Assembly: GCF_022095695.1 (NCBI RefSeq)
Contig: NZ_JAIFZM010000004.1
Coordinates: 124,001 to 188,000, forward strand
Reading direction: 5' to 3'
DNA: 64,000 bases
Source: Oceanobacillus jordanicus
GTDB taxonomy: Bacteria; Bacillota; Bacilli; Bacillales; Amphibacillaceae
The notes under the pieces are model-generated. The model saw only the letters and a list, made by a program, of their open reading frames with translations. It was not told the origin of the DNA and ran no database searches. Shown piece by piece: positions 44,428 through 54,093 of the stretch (its first letter is position 1; each line of letters begins with the position of its first letter). A program made the translations under genes and the position numbers.

Positions 44428-45568
44428 CCAGCAGAAGTATGACGAAATTACAGAACAGCTTTCCCAATTTCCAACATTTACAGATAGACGTGATAAAGAA
44501 ACTATTAGACAACAGATCTTTGCGCAAATGAAGCAGGATGAACCTACAAAACAATATAAGCATAGAAAGAGATGGATACCTCTCGCCAGTACCCTGCTTG
44601 CGACAACCGTTTTAGTTTTTATTTCTTTCCTTTACTATTCGAATACCGATGTTCTAAAAGAGAACAGTACGCAACAGGATGCGATGGTTACAGAAGAAGA
44701 AACGTTAATAGAGAAAAGCGCAGACCAAGAAAATGGCGCCCAGTCTAATGGAAATTTGGAACCTTCTAATCAGATGGGAATGTTTGTGCAACAGACAAAC
44801 GAGCAATCTATAGTCATCCATGGTGCAACAAGTGACCCCCAATTGCAGTTTGTCATCCCAGTTTCTTTTATTGCTCCAAATGACAAATCAAAAGAAATGT
44901 ATTATAACCAGCTAGAGACCTATATACAGGAACATGTTCCGCTAAGGTCAAATTATTTATTCAAAGGGATATCGTTTAAATTAGATGAGGGAAATAAAAA
45001 AGTGATTTTAGAGCTCCCAAAAGACTTTAGTATTAGTGAAGGTTCTACTGTTCCCAATATGTTCGAAGACCAGTTACGTTCTATGTTCTCGCCATACGGT
45101 ATTGAAAAAGCCGTTTTTAATAATAATGAGGGGATAGACTTCGGTCAATTTGGTACCATACATGAATTGGCTTTAAATAAAACAAAAACTGCCTATAAAC
45201 TATATAGCGACGAACAAAATAATTTGCTTGTCGAGGTACCGCTCGATGAATATACAACAATAGAGGAAGCACTTGCAGAGATGCAAATTGGGGAGGAAGA
45301 CTATAATGTTTTTCCGACTGTTCCAGGCGAAATGGAATTCTCAGTCGTCACACAAGGTGAGCAGCTCGATATATCCTTAGATAACGAGGTCACCATAGAG
45401 GATAGTCGTACTGGTACCATCATGGTAGAGGCAATCTTAATGACTGCAAAGAGCTTTGGATATAATTTTGTTAAGATAAATAATATCTCAGGTGACAGAG
45501 TAGGTTATTATGATGTATCAGAACCACTGCGAGTTCCCGATGCTGTGAACCCGATTATGCTTCATTAA
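44417..45568 (+). CDS. rsiX: anti-sigma-X factor RsiX
   Basis: A 383-residue membrane anti-sigma factor, close to the length of B. subtilis RsiX. A short cytoplasmic N-terminus (1-50) is followed by one membrane span (WIPLASTLLATTVLVFISFL, about 52-71) and a long external part with a Glu/Gln-rich stretch and a folded domain. GAAAGGAGGGGGAT precedes the ATG, which lies inside sigX, giving coupled synthesis of factor and inhibitor. Confidence 0.85.
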   Translation: MDSNQQKYDEITEQLSQFPTFTDRRDKETIRQQIFAQMKQDEPTKQYKHRKRWIPLASTLLATTVLVFISFLYYSNTDVLKENSTQQDAMVTEEETLIEKSADQENGAQSNGNLEPSNQMGMFVQQTNEQSIVIHGATSDPQLQFVIPVSFIAPNDKSKEMYYNQLETYIQEHVPLRSNYLFKGISFKLDEGNKKVILELPKDFSISEGSTVPNMFEDQLRSMFSPYGIEKAVFNNNEGIDFGQFGTIHELALNKTKTAYKLYSDEQNNLLVEVPLDEYTTIEEALAEMQIGEEDYNVFPTVPGEMEFSVVTQGEQLDISLDNEVTIEDSRTGTIMVEAILMTAKSFGYNFVKINNISGDRVGYYDVSEPLRVPDAVNPIMLH

Positions 45569-45583
45569 TGTTCCAGGAAAATA

Positions 45584-45623
45584 TGAGCCGAGCGAATCTG
45601 ATATTAACTATTGGCTCGGCTCA
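45584..45623. terminator. stem-loop between convergent rsiX and fer
   Basis: A perfect 10-bp stem TGAGCCGAGC/GCTCGGCTCA (45584-45593 with 45614-45623). On the plus strand no T-run follows; on the minus strand TATTTTCC follows. It may end either transcript. Confidence 0.6.
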
Positions 45624-45704
45624 AAAAATGGTATGGTGGGTATGAGCTAACATTATGATAGCCTCTTCTGATATGGAAATAAGATTATTTTGGTGTAAGA
45701 AAGT

Positions 45705-45980
<276 letters not shown>

Positions 45981-46112
45981 TTATACTCAATCATTAATCC
46001 ATTATAAACGGATTCCTTCTAATTTCAATAACAACAGCTTATCTTTCTTTTCATGTTACCATTCTTTATAATAGAATTATATATTCTATACAGGTAGAAG
46101 AGAGGAGGAGAA

Positions 46113-47195
46113 ATGATGCTGCTTAAAGGAATCGTGCTATTATGCTGTAAAACGTTATCTGTGGAAAGAACAGAATCAGCAACCTTCCACATCCTTACAG
46201 GAAAAAAGTCTGTGCAAACAGTACAAGATATTCATCTGTATCAGCTAACAAAATATTACGGTGTCCACAGAAAATTAGAACGAACTGTTTACGATCGAAT
46301 ACTTAAAGAATTACATGAGGAAGGGTTTATAATACGGGATCATACTTCACTTACGCTTGAATTAACCAACCAAGGGGAGGCATGGCTACAAGAAATTAAA
46401 GAGCAACTACCACTACATTATTTTAACGGCTTAAAGTTCAAAAGCAGTGCAGTGTTATTTCTTGAACGATTAATCCTGCTTGTCCAAACGTTTTCTAATG
46501 TAGGGATGAATCATTTCTCTTTTATCCCGGTACTTGACAATCCCTTGGTTGAAAACTGGGTGAAGGAACAGTATAGGTTAAATAAAGAACGAATTTCCAT
46601 TTACCTGAACGACTTACATAGCGAACTTTTACCATTACTCCAGAGTATTAAAGGAAAGGAAGCCAGCATTTTTGTTGACAGGTTAAGTGGACACCAGTAC
46701 TATGGCATGAGCTGGGAGCAATTAGCTAAAAATTATGATATGACTATAGAAGATGTACAGATACTCCTAACTGGTATTTCTCATAAAATGGTACACCAAA
46801 TCTTAGAAAATAAAGCATCTTTCCCGTTGCTTTATCAGGTGATAGAAGAAGGAAACAATAAACGTCTTATGACAGAATCTGCTTATAAGACATACCAGTT
46901 ACTTGAGAAAGACTACTCCATTGAAAATATTGCATTGGTACGCAATTTGCGTATTAATACAATTCAGGATCACCTTGTGGAGATTGCGCTTTATCAAATG
47001 GACTTTCCTATTGAGCGTTATGTTCCTTCCGATATTCAGAAGGACATTTTAGCAGCGATTGAAAAAGCATCTTCCAATAAATTAAAGGAAATTAAAGGAC
47101 TAACAGAATTAGATACTACATATTTTCAAATACGGCTATTTATGGCAGGAATCGATTATGTAGAGCAAACGGGTGATATTAATGTCTACAATTAA
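46113..47195 (+). CDS. ypbB: YpbB-like helix-turn-helix protein
   Basis: A 360-residue protein of the YpbB family, always found ahead of a RecQ-like helicase in Bacillaceae. A C-terminal helix-turn-helix region (about 265-350) resembles the helicase-associated HTH_40 domain: KTYQLLEKDYSIENIALVRNLRINTIQDHLVEIAL. AGAGGAGGAGA precedes two adjacent ATG codons (46113, 46116). It overlaps recS by 14 bases. A role as accessory factor of the helicase is inference. Confidence 0.82.
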   Translation: MMLLKGIVLLCCKTLSVERTESATFHILTGKKSVQTVQDIHLYQLTKYYGVHRKLERTVYDRILKELHEEGFIIRDHTSLTLELTNQGEAWLQEIKEQLPLHYFNGLKFKSSAVLFLERLILLVQTFSNVGMNHFSFIPVLDNPLVENWVKEQYRLNKERISIYLNDLHSELLPLLQSIKGKEASIFVDRLSGHQYYGMSWEQLAKNYDMTIEDVQILLTGISHKMVHQILENKASFPLLYQVIEEGNNKRLMTESAYKTYQLLEKDYSIENIALVRNLRINTIQDHLVEIALYQMDFPIERYVPSDIQKDILAAIEKASSNKLKEIKGLTELDTTYFQIRLFMAGIDYVEQTGDINVYN

Positions 47196-48714
47196 CTTAG
47201 AAAAGGAGCTTGATACGTATTTTGGCTATCAAGCTTTTCGTCCAGGTCAACGGGAAATTATTGAGGATGCCATGTCAGGAAACGATGTATTAGGAGTACT
47301 TCCAACCGGATCTGGTAAGTCTATCTGTTATCAATTGCCGGCAATGCTTTTGAAAGGTGTAACAATAGTTGTCTCACCGTTAATTTCCCTTATGATGGAT
47401 CAAGTAAAACAATTAAAGGCGATAAATATAAAAGGTGTTGTTGCCATCAATAGTTTCATGGACACGAAGGAACGAAGGGAAATATGGAATAAATTACATC
47501 GGTATAAATTAATATATATATCTCCAGAATTGCTTCAGCGACCAGATGTTCAGCGAAAATTAAAGCTGGTAGGAGTAGATCTTTTCGTTGTCGACGAAGC
47601 CCATTGTATCTCGCAATGGGGGCATGAATTTAGACCGGACTATTTGAAACTAAAAAAAATCATTACATTCTTGGACAACCCAACTGTACTTGCATTAAGT
47701 GCTACTGCCACGACAAATGTCCAGCAGGATATTTTATCATATCTGAATAAACCGAATATGATAAAACATATCTATCCAATTGACAAACCGAACATTACGT
47801 TTAATGTTGAACACTTATCTGGTGAAAAGGAAAAACAGGAGAAAATTGTTTCGTTGTTAAAAGCTTATTATGTTCCGACTATTATTTACTTTTCCAGCCG
47901 GTTAGAGGCAGAAAACATATCGGCCCTACTTAGCTTAAAAACAGATCGTCGCGTTGCATTTTATCATGGTGGAATGGAGTCACAAGACCGAATTATCATC
48001 CAACAACAATTTATGAACGGTCAGTTAGATGTCATTTGTTGCACGAGCGCCTTTGGAATGGGGATAAATAAAAAAGACGTTCGGTTGGTCATACATTACC
48101 ATTTAACGCCACAGCTGGAAGCCTATATTCAGGAGGTTGGCAGAGCAGGACGTGATAATAAATCGAGTGTAGGACTATTATTATTTTCCGAAGGCGATAT
48201 TTTTTTACCAAAGAATATAATAAAAGGTGAACTGCCAACCAAAAATGAAATAACTACCGTGTTTCGCCAATTAAAAGCGATGTATGATCAAGGTCAGACG
48301 CTTCCCACTACAGATCAAGAGAATTTAGCGGTGTTTCAAGTTTCTGAATCGAAGTGGCGTTTTTTACAGTACCAATTTGAAAAACATGATATCCTTAAAG
48401 AAACCGTTATAAAGTATGACCAACAATTATGGAAAGAAGCTTTTCTTGCTATTAGCAATAGGTGTGAGGAGCGATTAATTAAGAAGGACAAGCAACTACA
48501 GTCCGTCATTAAGTGGATTTATCATACGGGTTGTCTCCGGAAAAAGCTGTATCAAGATTTCCAGCCGTCGTATACGGAACCAGTTGATCAGTGTTGCAGT
48601 AATTGTGGTTTTTCTTGGAAAGATTGGCAACCTGAACAGCTAACACACCAACGAGAGAAGGCATACTCTTGGGAGGAAAAACTTAAAAAACTCCTTTTGG
48701 TGGATGTGCAATGA
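47182..48714 (+). CDS. recS: RecQ-family ATP-dependent DNA helicase (RecS)
   Basis: A 510-residue RecQ-type helicase lacking the HRDC domain, as in B. subtilis RecS (YpbC). Motif 0 is FRPGQREII, motif I LPTGSGKSICYQLP, motif II DEAH with CISQWGHEFRPDY, and motif VI QEVGRAGRDNK. A four-Cys zinc segment near the end (CLRKKL...CCSNCGFSW) is of RecQ type. Unwinding of recombination and repair intermediates is expected. The ATG at 47182 lies inside ypbB; a GTG at 47173 is less likely. Confidence 0.92.
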   Translation: MSTINLEKELDTYFGYQAFRPGQREIIEDAMSGNDVLGVLPTGSGKSICYQLPAMLLKGVTIVVSPLISLMMDQVKQLKAINIKGVVAINSFMDTKERREIWNKLHRYKLIYISPELLQRPDVQRKLKLVGVDLFVVDEAHCISQWGHEFRPDYLKLKKIITFLDNPTVLALSATATTNVQQDILSYLNKPNMIKHIYPIDKPNITFNVEHLSGEKEKQEKIVSLLKAYYVPTIIYFSSRLEAENISALLSLKTDRRVAFYHGGMESQDRIIIQQQFMNGQLDVICCTSAFGMGINKKDVRLVIHYHLTPQLEAYIQEVGRAGRDNKSSVGLLLFSEGDIFLPKNIIKGELPTKNEITTVFRQLKAMYDQGQTLPTTDQENLAVFQVSESKWRFLQYQFEKHDILKETVIKYDQQLWKEAFLAISNRCEERLIKKDKQLQSVIKWIYHTGCLRKKLYQDFQPSYTEPVDQCCSNCGFSWKDWQPEQLTHQREKAYSWEEKLKKLLLVDVQ

Positions 48715-49298
48715 GTCAAAGAGAAATTATATTAGGAATGACTGATCGAGCACTAAGAAAGCAAGTTATATTATCACAAGGTCTTCTCCTTGCTGCTAGT
48801 ATTATTTTAAGTTTGTTATTATTTGATTCAATAGAGGATTGGTTCCAATACTTTAACTGGAACCCAAAAGAGATTTTTTATTTTGGACTATTGCCTGGTA
48901 TTATAATTGTCTTAATTGATGTTATTTTGATGCGCTTCTTACCGAAATCTACCTTCGATGACGGTGGGGTTAATGAAAAACTATTTACGGGGCAGCCAGT
49001 CTCATCTATTTTTTTTCTTTCCTTGCTTGTTGCATGGACTGAAGAAATGTTATTTAGAGGCGTCATTCAGACCTCATTTGGGTATGTTTTTGCAAGTGTT
49101 TTCTTTGCAATTGTCCATATACGTTATTTAAAAAAGCCTATTCTCCTGGCTTCTGTTCTAATGATTAGTTTTTATATTGGTTATTTATTTGAACAAACCG
49201 GGAATTTGTTTGTAACTATTACGGCGCATTTTATTGTTGACTTTTTATTAGGGGTAACCATTCGCTATTATAAGGGAGGAATAATCGGTGAAGCATAA
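48711..49298 (+). CDS. ypbD: CPBP-family intramembrane metalloprotease (YpbD)
   Basis: A 195-residue polytopic protein of the CPBP (Abi/Rce1) family. WTEEMLFRGVIQ (about 108-119) is the EExxxR motif, FAIVHIRY the second-motif His, and TAHFIVDFLLG the last catalytic region. It has about six membrane segments. The ATG overlaps the recS stop (ATGA). In some bacteria such proteins mature bacteriocins or cleave anti-sigma factors; no substrate is evident here. Confidence 0.86.
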   Translation: MSQREIILGMTDRALRKQVILSQGLLLAASIILSLLLFDSIEDWFQYFNWNPKEIFYFGLLPGIIIVLIDVILMRFLPKSTFDDGGVNEKLFTGQPVSSIFFLSLLVAWTEEMLFRGVIQTSFGYVFASVFFAIVHIRYLKKPILLASVLMISFYIGYLFEQTGNLFVTITAHFIVDFLLGVTIRYYKGGIIGEA

Positions 49299-49602
49299 TA
49301 CAAAAGAAACAGAAGATCAGGCTGACGAGCTTCGAAGGATCTTTGTGGAACTAGAGAATTCTGTTGAACCAATGACACCAAATGAAAGAGAAGAAACAGA
49401 AAGTCATCCCAAAGGTGATGAGATGGACTTACTTAACTTACCTCCCAGAAAAGAAGTACATGATCAGAACGCAAAGCGCCCTAAATTGAAAATGAGTATG
49501 TCTTTATTCAGGCTAACAATTGTTGTTATCTTTTTATTTTGTATCCTGGCAGGAGTGTATTTTATATGGCAGGATGAAATAATGTTATTTTTCACAAGCT
49601 AA
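49288..49602 (+). CDS. YpbE-position membrane protein, without LysM domain
   Basis: A 104-residue protein with a charged cytoplasmic part (1-70) and one C-terminal membrane span (LFRLTIVVIFLFCILAGVYFIW). It occupies the place of B. subtilis ypbE, which continues after the span into an external LysM domain. Here the frame stops 12 residues after the span, and I see no LysM in other frames downstream. The start is GTG 49288 behind GGGAGGAATAA; it overlaps ypbD by 11 bases. It is either a truncated YpbE or a different short protein. Confidence 0.68.
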   Translation: MKHNTKETEDQADELRRIFVELENSVEPMTPNEREETESHPKGDEMDLLNLPPRKEVHDQNAKRPKLKMSMSLFRLTIVVIFLFCILAGVYFIWQDEIMLFFTS

Positions 49603-49947
49603 TAATAGGACAAGACGTTAAATTTGCAAGTTCTATAGGTAAACAAACCAAGGCAAAATAATGGTACAAATTTTTTAGAGCATTCTGTTGCTTCCCTACA
49701 CTTCAAGAAGGTAGATGCCTATTTTTCTACGAGAAAAAGAATGCTAAAACCCATCTACCGCTGATGGTTTAACACATTCCTTTGATATCTCAAATCGGAA
49801 TACCTAGGCTAAAGCTTGAAAGTAGTGAAAAATGAGGCTGTCAAGTTCAACATACTAACAAAAAGCATATAGTATAGAGAAAGAGCTTTGTAAGGGAATA
49901 ATAATTAGACCGCTTTAAACAGATGATTATTTGGAGGAGGATGCTGT
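49603..49947. other. 345-base gap with interleaved inverted repeats
   Basis: No coding frame was recognised. AGCATTCT (49679-49686) is complementary to 49738-49745, and GGTAGATG (49710-49717) is complementary to 49752-49759. The arms alternate (A-B-A'-B'), so they allow either a pseudoknot or mutually exclusive hairpins. GTAG/CTAC at 49711 and 49727 gives a third option. The remaining sequence to ypbH is AT-rich with no clear promoter. Confidence 0.5.
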
Positions 49948-50532
49948 ATGCGCATAGAAAGAGTGTCTGATGACCAGTTCACTATTTTTTTAACTTTTGA
50001 TGATTTGATTGAACGTGGGTTTACAAAAGAAAATCTGTGGCATGATGCTACAAGCGTCCAGAACCTGTTTAGTGATATGATGTACGAAGCGAGTTCCGAA
50101 CTGGATTTTGAGCTGGAAGGTGAACTTCTTGTTCAAGTTCATCTGATGCAGGCACAAGGCATGCACGTTATCGTCACACAAAAATTTGAAAATATGGATT
50201 GGGATGAGGATTTTATTGAGATGAAAGTGACACTGGATGAAAGTAAAGAATTAATTTTTTCATTTTCAGACTTTGAAAACATCATTCAGGTTGCTTCTTA
50301 TTTGAGCCAAATCGGCATAAATGGCGGCCAGGTTTACTTTATGCAAGGTACCTATTATATGCTTCTAAGTGATGATGATCTGGAAGATATGGATAAAGAA
50401 GACGTAATTGCCATTATGTCTGAGTATTCCAGTCCGAGCATTATTACTTCTTACCGCTTAATTGAATATGGGAAGCAAATTTATGTAGCAGATGCAGTAA
50501 AAAACATTATGAAAACCTTCCATATAGATTAA
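49948..50532 (+). CDS. ypbH: adaptor protein YpbH (MecA paralogue)
   Basis: A 194-residue MecA-family adaptor (also called MecB). MecA proteins deliver substrates to the ClpCP protease. MRIERVSDDQFTIFLTFDDLIERGF is the N-terminal substrate-binding half, an acidic linker of about 30 residues is shorter than in MecA, and the C-terminal half (SFSDFENIIQVASYL...YYMLLSDDDL) is the ClpC-binding domain. TTGGAGGAGGAT precedes the ATG. YpbH is favoured over MecA by location. Confidence 0.88.
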   Translation: MRIERVSDDQFTIFLTFDDLIERGFTKENLWHDATSVQNLFSDMMYEASSELDFELEGELLVQVHLMQAQGMHVIVTQKFENMDWDEDFIEMKVTLDESKELIFSFSDFENIIQVASYLSQIGINGGQVYFMQGTYYMLLSDDDLEDMDKEDVIAIMSEYSSPSIITSYRLIEYGKQIYVADAVKNIMKTFHID

Positions 50533-50610
50533 AAATGATAGAACATGACTGTTTAAAATGATACGATAGTATATGGTTTTGATAGAGAACTGAGATAAGG
50601 AGTGCACGGA

Positions 50611-51534
50611 ATGAAAATTGCTGTACTATATGGAGGGACCTCAGGAGAACGAGAAGTTTCGCTCTCCTCAGGGAAAGGAATTATACAGGCACTAAAAAAC
50701 AACGGGCATGAAGTTACAGGAATTGATTTTCACCCTGAAAGGCTTGAAGAAATCATTGAACTAAATGTAGATCTCGTATTTATCGGGCTTCACGGGAAAT
50801 TTGGGGAAGATGGGCGTGTCCAAGGACTTCTGGAAATGCTAGGTTTGCCCTATGTAGGATCAGGAGTATTAGCATCTGCGCTTGCTATGGATAAAGCGAA
50901 GGCCAAGCAAATATTTGAATCGAACGATATCCCCGTAGCAAAAAGTAAGGTGTATACTATTACAGACAAGACAAATTTGCAGGATGTAGAAAAAGAAGTT
51001 AACCAAGTATTTAAGGTGCCGTTTGTTATTAAGCCAAATAGCGAAGGATCTACATTGGGTTTGACAATAGTAGAGAACCCAGAACAAATATTGGATGGTT
51101 TAAACAGTGCTGCGATGAGTGACGATATGATTTTGGTTGAAGATTTTATTCAAGGAAGAGAAATTACAGTAGCGGTTCTTGGAGAGAAAGCACTTCCAAT
51201 TATTGAAATCATTCCAAAAAATGCTTATTACGATTATGAGTCTAAATATGCTGCTGGTGGTAGTGAACATATTGTTCCGGCGCAAATTGATTCCGAGACA
51301 TCCAAGACTATCCAAGATCTGGCTGTTAAAGCTCACAGCGTACTTGGCTGTAAAACCTATTCTCGAGTAGATTTTATATTGACAGAGGGAAATAAGCCTG
51401 TAATTCTAGAAGTAAACACGCTTCCGGGTATGACACCAACTAGTCTATTTCCGGACGCTGCCAAGGTGATTGGGCTTGATTATGACTCTATGATTGAAAC
51501 ATTTGTTAAACGAACAGTAGGAAATGAAAACTAG
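50611..51534 (+). CDS. ddl: D-alanine--D-alanine ligase (short form)
   Basis: A 307-residue ATP-grasp ligase making D-Ala-D-Ala for peptidoglycan. GGTSGEREVSLSSGKGI is at the N-terminus, FVIKPNSEGSTLGLT the ATP loop, YYDYESKYAAGG contains the Tyr typical of D-Ala-D-Ala rather than D-Ala-D-lactate ligases, and LEVNTLPGMTPTSLFP is the C-terminal signature. It is about 50 residues shorter than B. subtilis Ddl and resembles the DdlB length class. The ATG at 50611 follows TAAGGAGTG. In B. subtilis ddl is elsewhere. Confidence 0.93.
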   Translation: MKIAVLYGGTSGEREVSLSSGKGIIQALKNNGHEVTGIDFHPERLEEIIELNVDLVFIGLHGKFGEDGRVQGLLEMLGLPYVGSGVLASALAMDKAKAKQIFESNDIPVAKSKVYTITDKTNLQDVEKEVNQVFKVPFVIKPNSEGSTLGLTIVENPEQILDGLNSAAMSDDMILVEDFIQGREITVAVLGEKALPIIEIIPKNAYYDYESKYAAGGSEHIVPAQIDSETSKTIQDLAVKAHSVLGCKTYSRVDFILTEGNKPVILEVNTLPGMTPTSLFPDAAKVIGLDYDSMIETFVKRTVGNEN

Positions 51535-51576
51535 AAAAAGTGTCTTTCAATATTAGTATATTTCTCTTATTCTTTA

Positions 51577-51604
51577 TTGCATATTTGATATGAACGTGTA
51601 TACT
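51577..51604 (+). promoter_or_regulatory. candidate promoter of gudB
   Basis: TTGCAT (51577-51582), 16 bases, then TATACT (51599-51604). It lies 55 bases before the gudB ATG. Confidence 0.4.
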
Positions 51605-51659
51605 AATTTCTGAGAACAGCTATTATAAACTATTTACAGATATTATAGGAGGTAAATTC

Positions 51660-52940
51660 ATGGTAGCCGATAACGCAGCAGATTCTACCAGAGAAAGTAA
51701 TGAAAAACCGGATGTATTAAGTTCCACACAAACTGTTGTAAAAACTGCATTGGAGAAGTTGGGTTACCCTGATGAAGTATTCGAACTACTAAAAGAACCG
51801 ATTCGTATGATGACGGTTCGTATTCCTGTTCGAATGGATGATGGATCAATCAAAATTTTCACAGGTTACCGGGCTCAACATAATGATGCAGTTGGCCCTA
51901 CAAAAGGCGGGGTAAGATTCCATCCAGATGTCACTGAAACAGAAGTGAAAGCTCTTTCCATTTGGATGAGTTTGAAGGCGGGCATTGTAGACCTTCCTTA
52001 TGGCGGTGGTAAAGGTGGTATTGTCTGTGATCCTCGAGAAATGTCCTTTAGAGAGTTAGAGGGAATTAGTAGGGGCTATGTACGTGCTATCAGCCAAATT
52101 GTAGGACCAACTAAAGATATTCCTGCTCCAGACGTTTTTACAAATTCTCAAATTATGGCATGGATGATGGATGAATATAGTCGTATAGATGAATTCAATA
52201 GTCCTGGTTTCATTACTGGTAAACCTATCGTTCTTGGTGGGTCGCATGGAAGAGAATCTGCTACAGCCAAAGGGGTTACAATTTGTATTAATGAAGCTGC
52301 TAAAAAGAAGGGACTTAAAGTAGAAGGGGCTCGCGTTGTTGTCCAGGGATTTGGTAACGCGGGGAGCTTCCTGGCGAAATTCCTTAATGATGCAGGGGCA
52401 AAAGTTGTCGGAATCTCTGATGCACACGGTGCGTTGCATGACCCTGATGGATTAGACATTGATTATCTGCTCGATAGAAGAGACAGCTTCGGTTCCGTAA
52501 CGAAACTCTTCAATAATACAATTTCCAATCAGGATTTATTAGAATTGGATTGTGATATTCTTGTACCAGCTGCAGTCGAAAATCAGATTACAGAGCACAA
52601 TGCACATAAAATCAAAGCTAGTATTGTCGTCGAGGCAGCAAATGGTCCAACGACAATGGAAGCAACGAAGATATTAAGTGAACGAGGTATTTTACTAGTT
52701 CCCGATGTGCTTGCTTCTGCTGGTGGTGTTACTGTTTCCTATTTTGAATGGGTACAAAATAATCAAGGATACTATTGGACCGAAGAAGAAATTGATAAAA
52801 AGCTGCATGAAATTATGATTAAAGGTTTTAATTCCATATATAACACAGCAGAGACTAGAAGAATTGACATGCGTCTTGCTGCTTATATGGTCGGTGTAAG
52901 GAAAATGGCGGAAGCATCACGATTCCGCGGTTGGGTCTAA
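51660..52940 (+). CDS. gudB: NAD-specific glutamate dehydrogenase GudB
   Basis: A 426-residue glutamate dehydrogenase interconverting glutamate and 2-oxoglutarate plus ammonia. GPTKGGVRFHPDV and LPYGGGKGGIVCDP hold the substrate Lys residues, and GFGNAGSFLAK is the NAD-binding motif. Only a single VKA follows GVRFHPDVTETE, so the inactivating VKAVKA duplication of laboratory B. subtilis GudB is absent and an active enzyme is expected. TAGGAGGTAA precedes the ATG. A terminator follows. Confidence 0.94.
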   Translation: MVADNAADSTRESNEKPDVLSSTQTVVKTALEKLGYPDEVFELLKEPIRMMTVRIPVRMDDGSIKIFTGYRAQHNDAVGPTKGGVRFHPDVTETEVKALSIWMSLKAGIVDLPYGGGKGGIVCDPREMSFRELEGISRGYVRAISQIVGPTKDIPAPDVFTNSQIMAWMMDEYSRIDEFNSPGFITGKPIVLGGSHGRESATAKGVTICINEAAKKKGLKVEGARVVVQGFGNAGSFLAKFLNDAGAKVVGISDAHGALHDPDGLDIDYLLDRRDSFGSVTKLFNNTISNQDLLELDCDILVPAAVENQITEHNAHKIKASIVVEAANGPTTMEATKILSERGILLVPDVLASAGGVTVSYFEWVQNNQGYYWTEEEIDKKLHEIMIKGFNSIYNTAETRRIDMRLAAYMVGVRKMAEASRFRGWV

Positions 52941-52968
52941 CGGCCTGTTGAGAAATCAATTGTATGAC

Positions 52969-53011
52969 AAAAAAACTCTTATCCTGTATTATTAGATAGG
53001 AGTTTTTTTTA
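52969..53011 (+). terminator. terminator after gudB
   Basis: AAAAACTCTTATC (52971-52983) pairs with GATAGGAGTTTTT (52995-53007), ending in TTTTTTTT. Confidence 0.9.
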
Positions 53012-53112
53012 CGTTTTTTATTGTTTGAAGAGGACCTTAGATATTAAGATTAACGAAATAAATCTTTGGTATACAGCCTGCGAGATAGAATTTTTTAAAG
53101 GAAGTGCATATT

Positions 53113-54093
53113 GTGCAACACGAAAAAGTAATTATTGTAGGGGGAGGGCCGTGTGGCTTATCCTGTGCCTTGGAATTAAAAAAAGAGGGTTTTACCCCAT
53201 TAATCATTGAAAAAGAAAATATTGTAAACACGATTCATCAGTTTCCTACACACCAAACATTTTTTAGTTCCAGTGAGAAACTAGAAATAGGAAACATCCC
53301 ATTTATTACGGAAAAACAAAAGCCTGTTAGAAATGAGGCACTTGCATATTACAGATCCGTGGCTATGCGTGAAGAAGTACGAATTAATGCCTTTGAAAAA
53401 GTTACCGAAATCACAAAAAAGGAAGGCTTATTTCAGCTGTCCACCATTACAGGCAGTGACCAGGTAAATACTTATTCGGCTGATTATGTCATTATAGCAA
53501 CTGGCTATTATGATCAACCTAACTATATGAATATTCCAGGTGAAAAGCTGAAGAAAGTTACACATTATTTTAAAGAAGGGCATCCTTATTTTAACAAGGA
53601 TGTTGTCGTAATTGGTGGCAAAAACTCTGCAGTAGATGCCACGCTTGAGCTTCATAAAGCAGGAGCTAATGTGACAGTATTATACAGAGGTGCAGAGTAT
53701 TCGAAGAGCATCAAACCATGGATTTTGCCAGAGTTTGATTCCCTGGTAAGAAAAGAAATTGTCAAGATGGAATTTAACGCAAATATAGTAGAGATAAAGG
53801 AAAATAGTCTTCGTTATCGTGTTGGCGAAAAAGAAAAAACAATTAAAAACGATTTTGTGTTTGCTATGACTGGGTATAAGCCAGATCTAGAGTTTCTAAA
53901 TAGCGCTGGAATACATGTTGATGCCGCGACAGGATCACCTTCTTATAAAGAAGACAGTTATGAAACCAATATAGACAATTTGTTTATAGCTGGCGTTGTG
54001 GCTGCCGGATATAATAATAATAAATTATTTATTGAAAATGGACGCTTTCATGGAGAGGACATTGCCAGAATAATTACAGGTAGAGAAGAGTAG
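53113..54093 (+). CDS. ypdA: FAD-dependent bacillithiol-disulfide reductase YpdA
   Basis: A 326-residue flavoprotein of the YpdA family, shown in Firmicutes to reduce bacillithiol disulfide with NADPH. VIIVGGGPCGLSCALEL is the FAD motif and has the conserved Cys (about 14) next to the glycines. VVVIGGKNSAVDATLEL is the NADPH motif, and FAMTGYKPDLEFL follows. GTG at 53113 has AAAGGAAG at proper distance; a GTG at 53104 is closer to that site. It follows gudB as in B. subtilis. Confidence 0.9.
   Translation: MQHEKVIIVGGGPCGLSCALELKKEGFTPLIIEKENIVNTIHQFPTHQTFFSSSEKLEIGNIPFITEKQKPVRNEALAYYRSVAMREEVRINAFEKVTEITKKEGLFQLSTITGSDQVNTYSADYVIIATGYYDQPNYMNIPGEKLKKVTHYFKEGHPYFNKDVVVIGGKNSAVDATLELHKAGANVTVLYRGAEYSKSIKPWILPEFDSLVRKEIVKMEFNANIVEIKENSLRYRVGEKEKTIKNDFVFAMTGYKPDLEFLNSAGIHVDAATGSPSYKEDSYETNIDNLFIAGVVAAGYNNNKLFIENGRFHGEDIARIITGREE

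Noticed and set aside
53025-53210. 61-codon frame overlapping the ypdA start
   Set aside because: It overlaps a clearly real gene in another frame and resembles nothing known.
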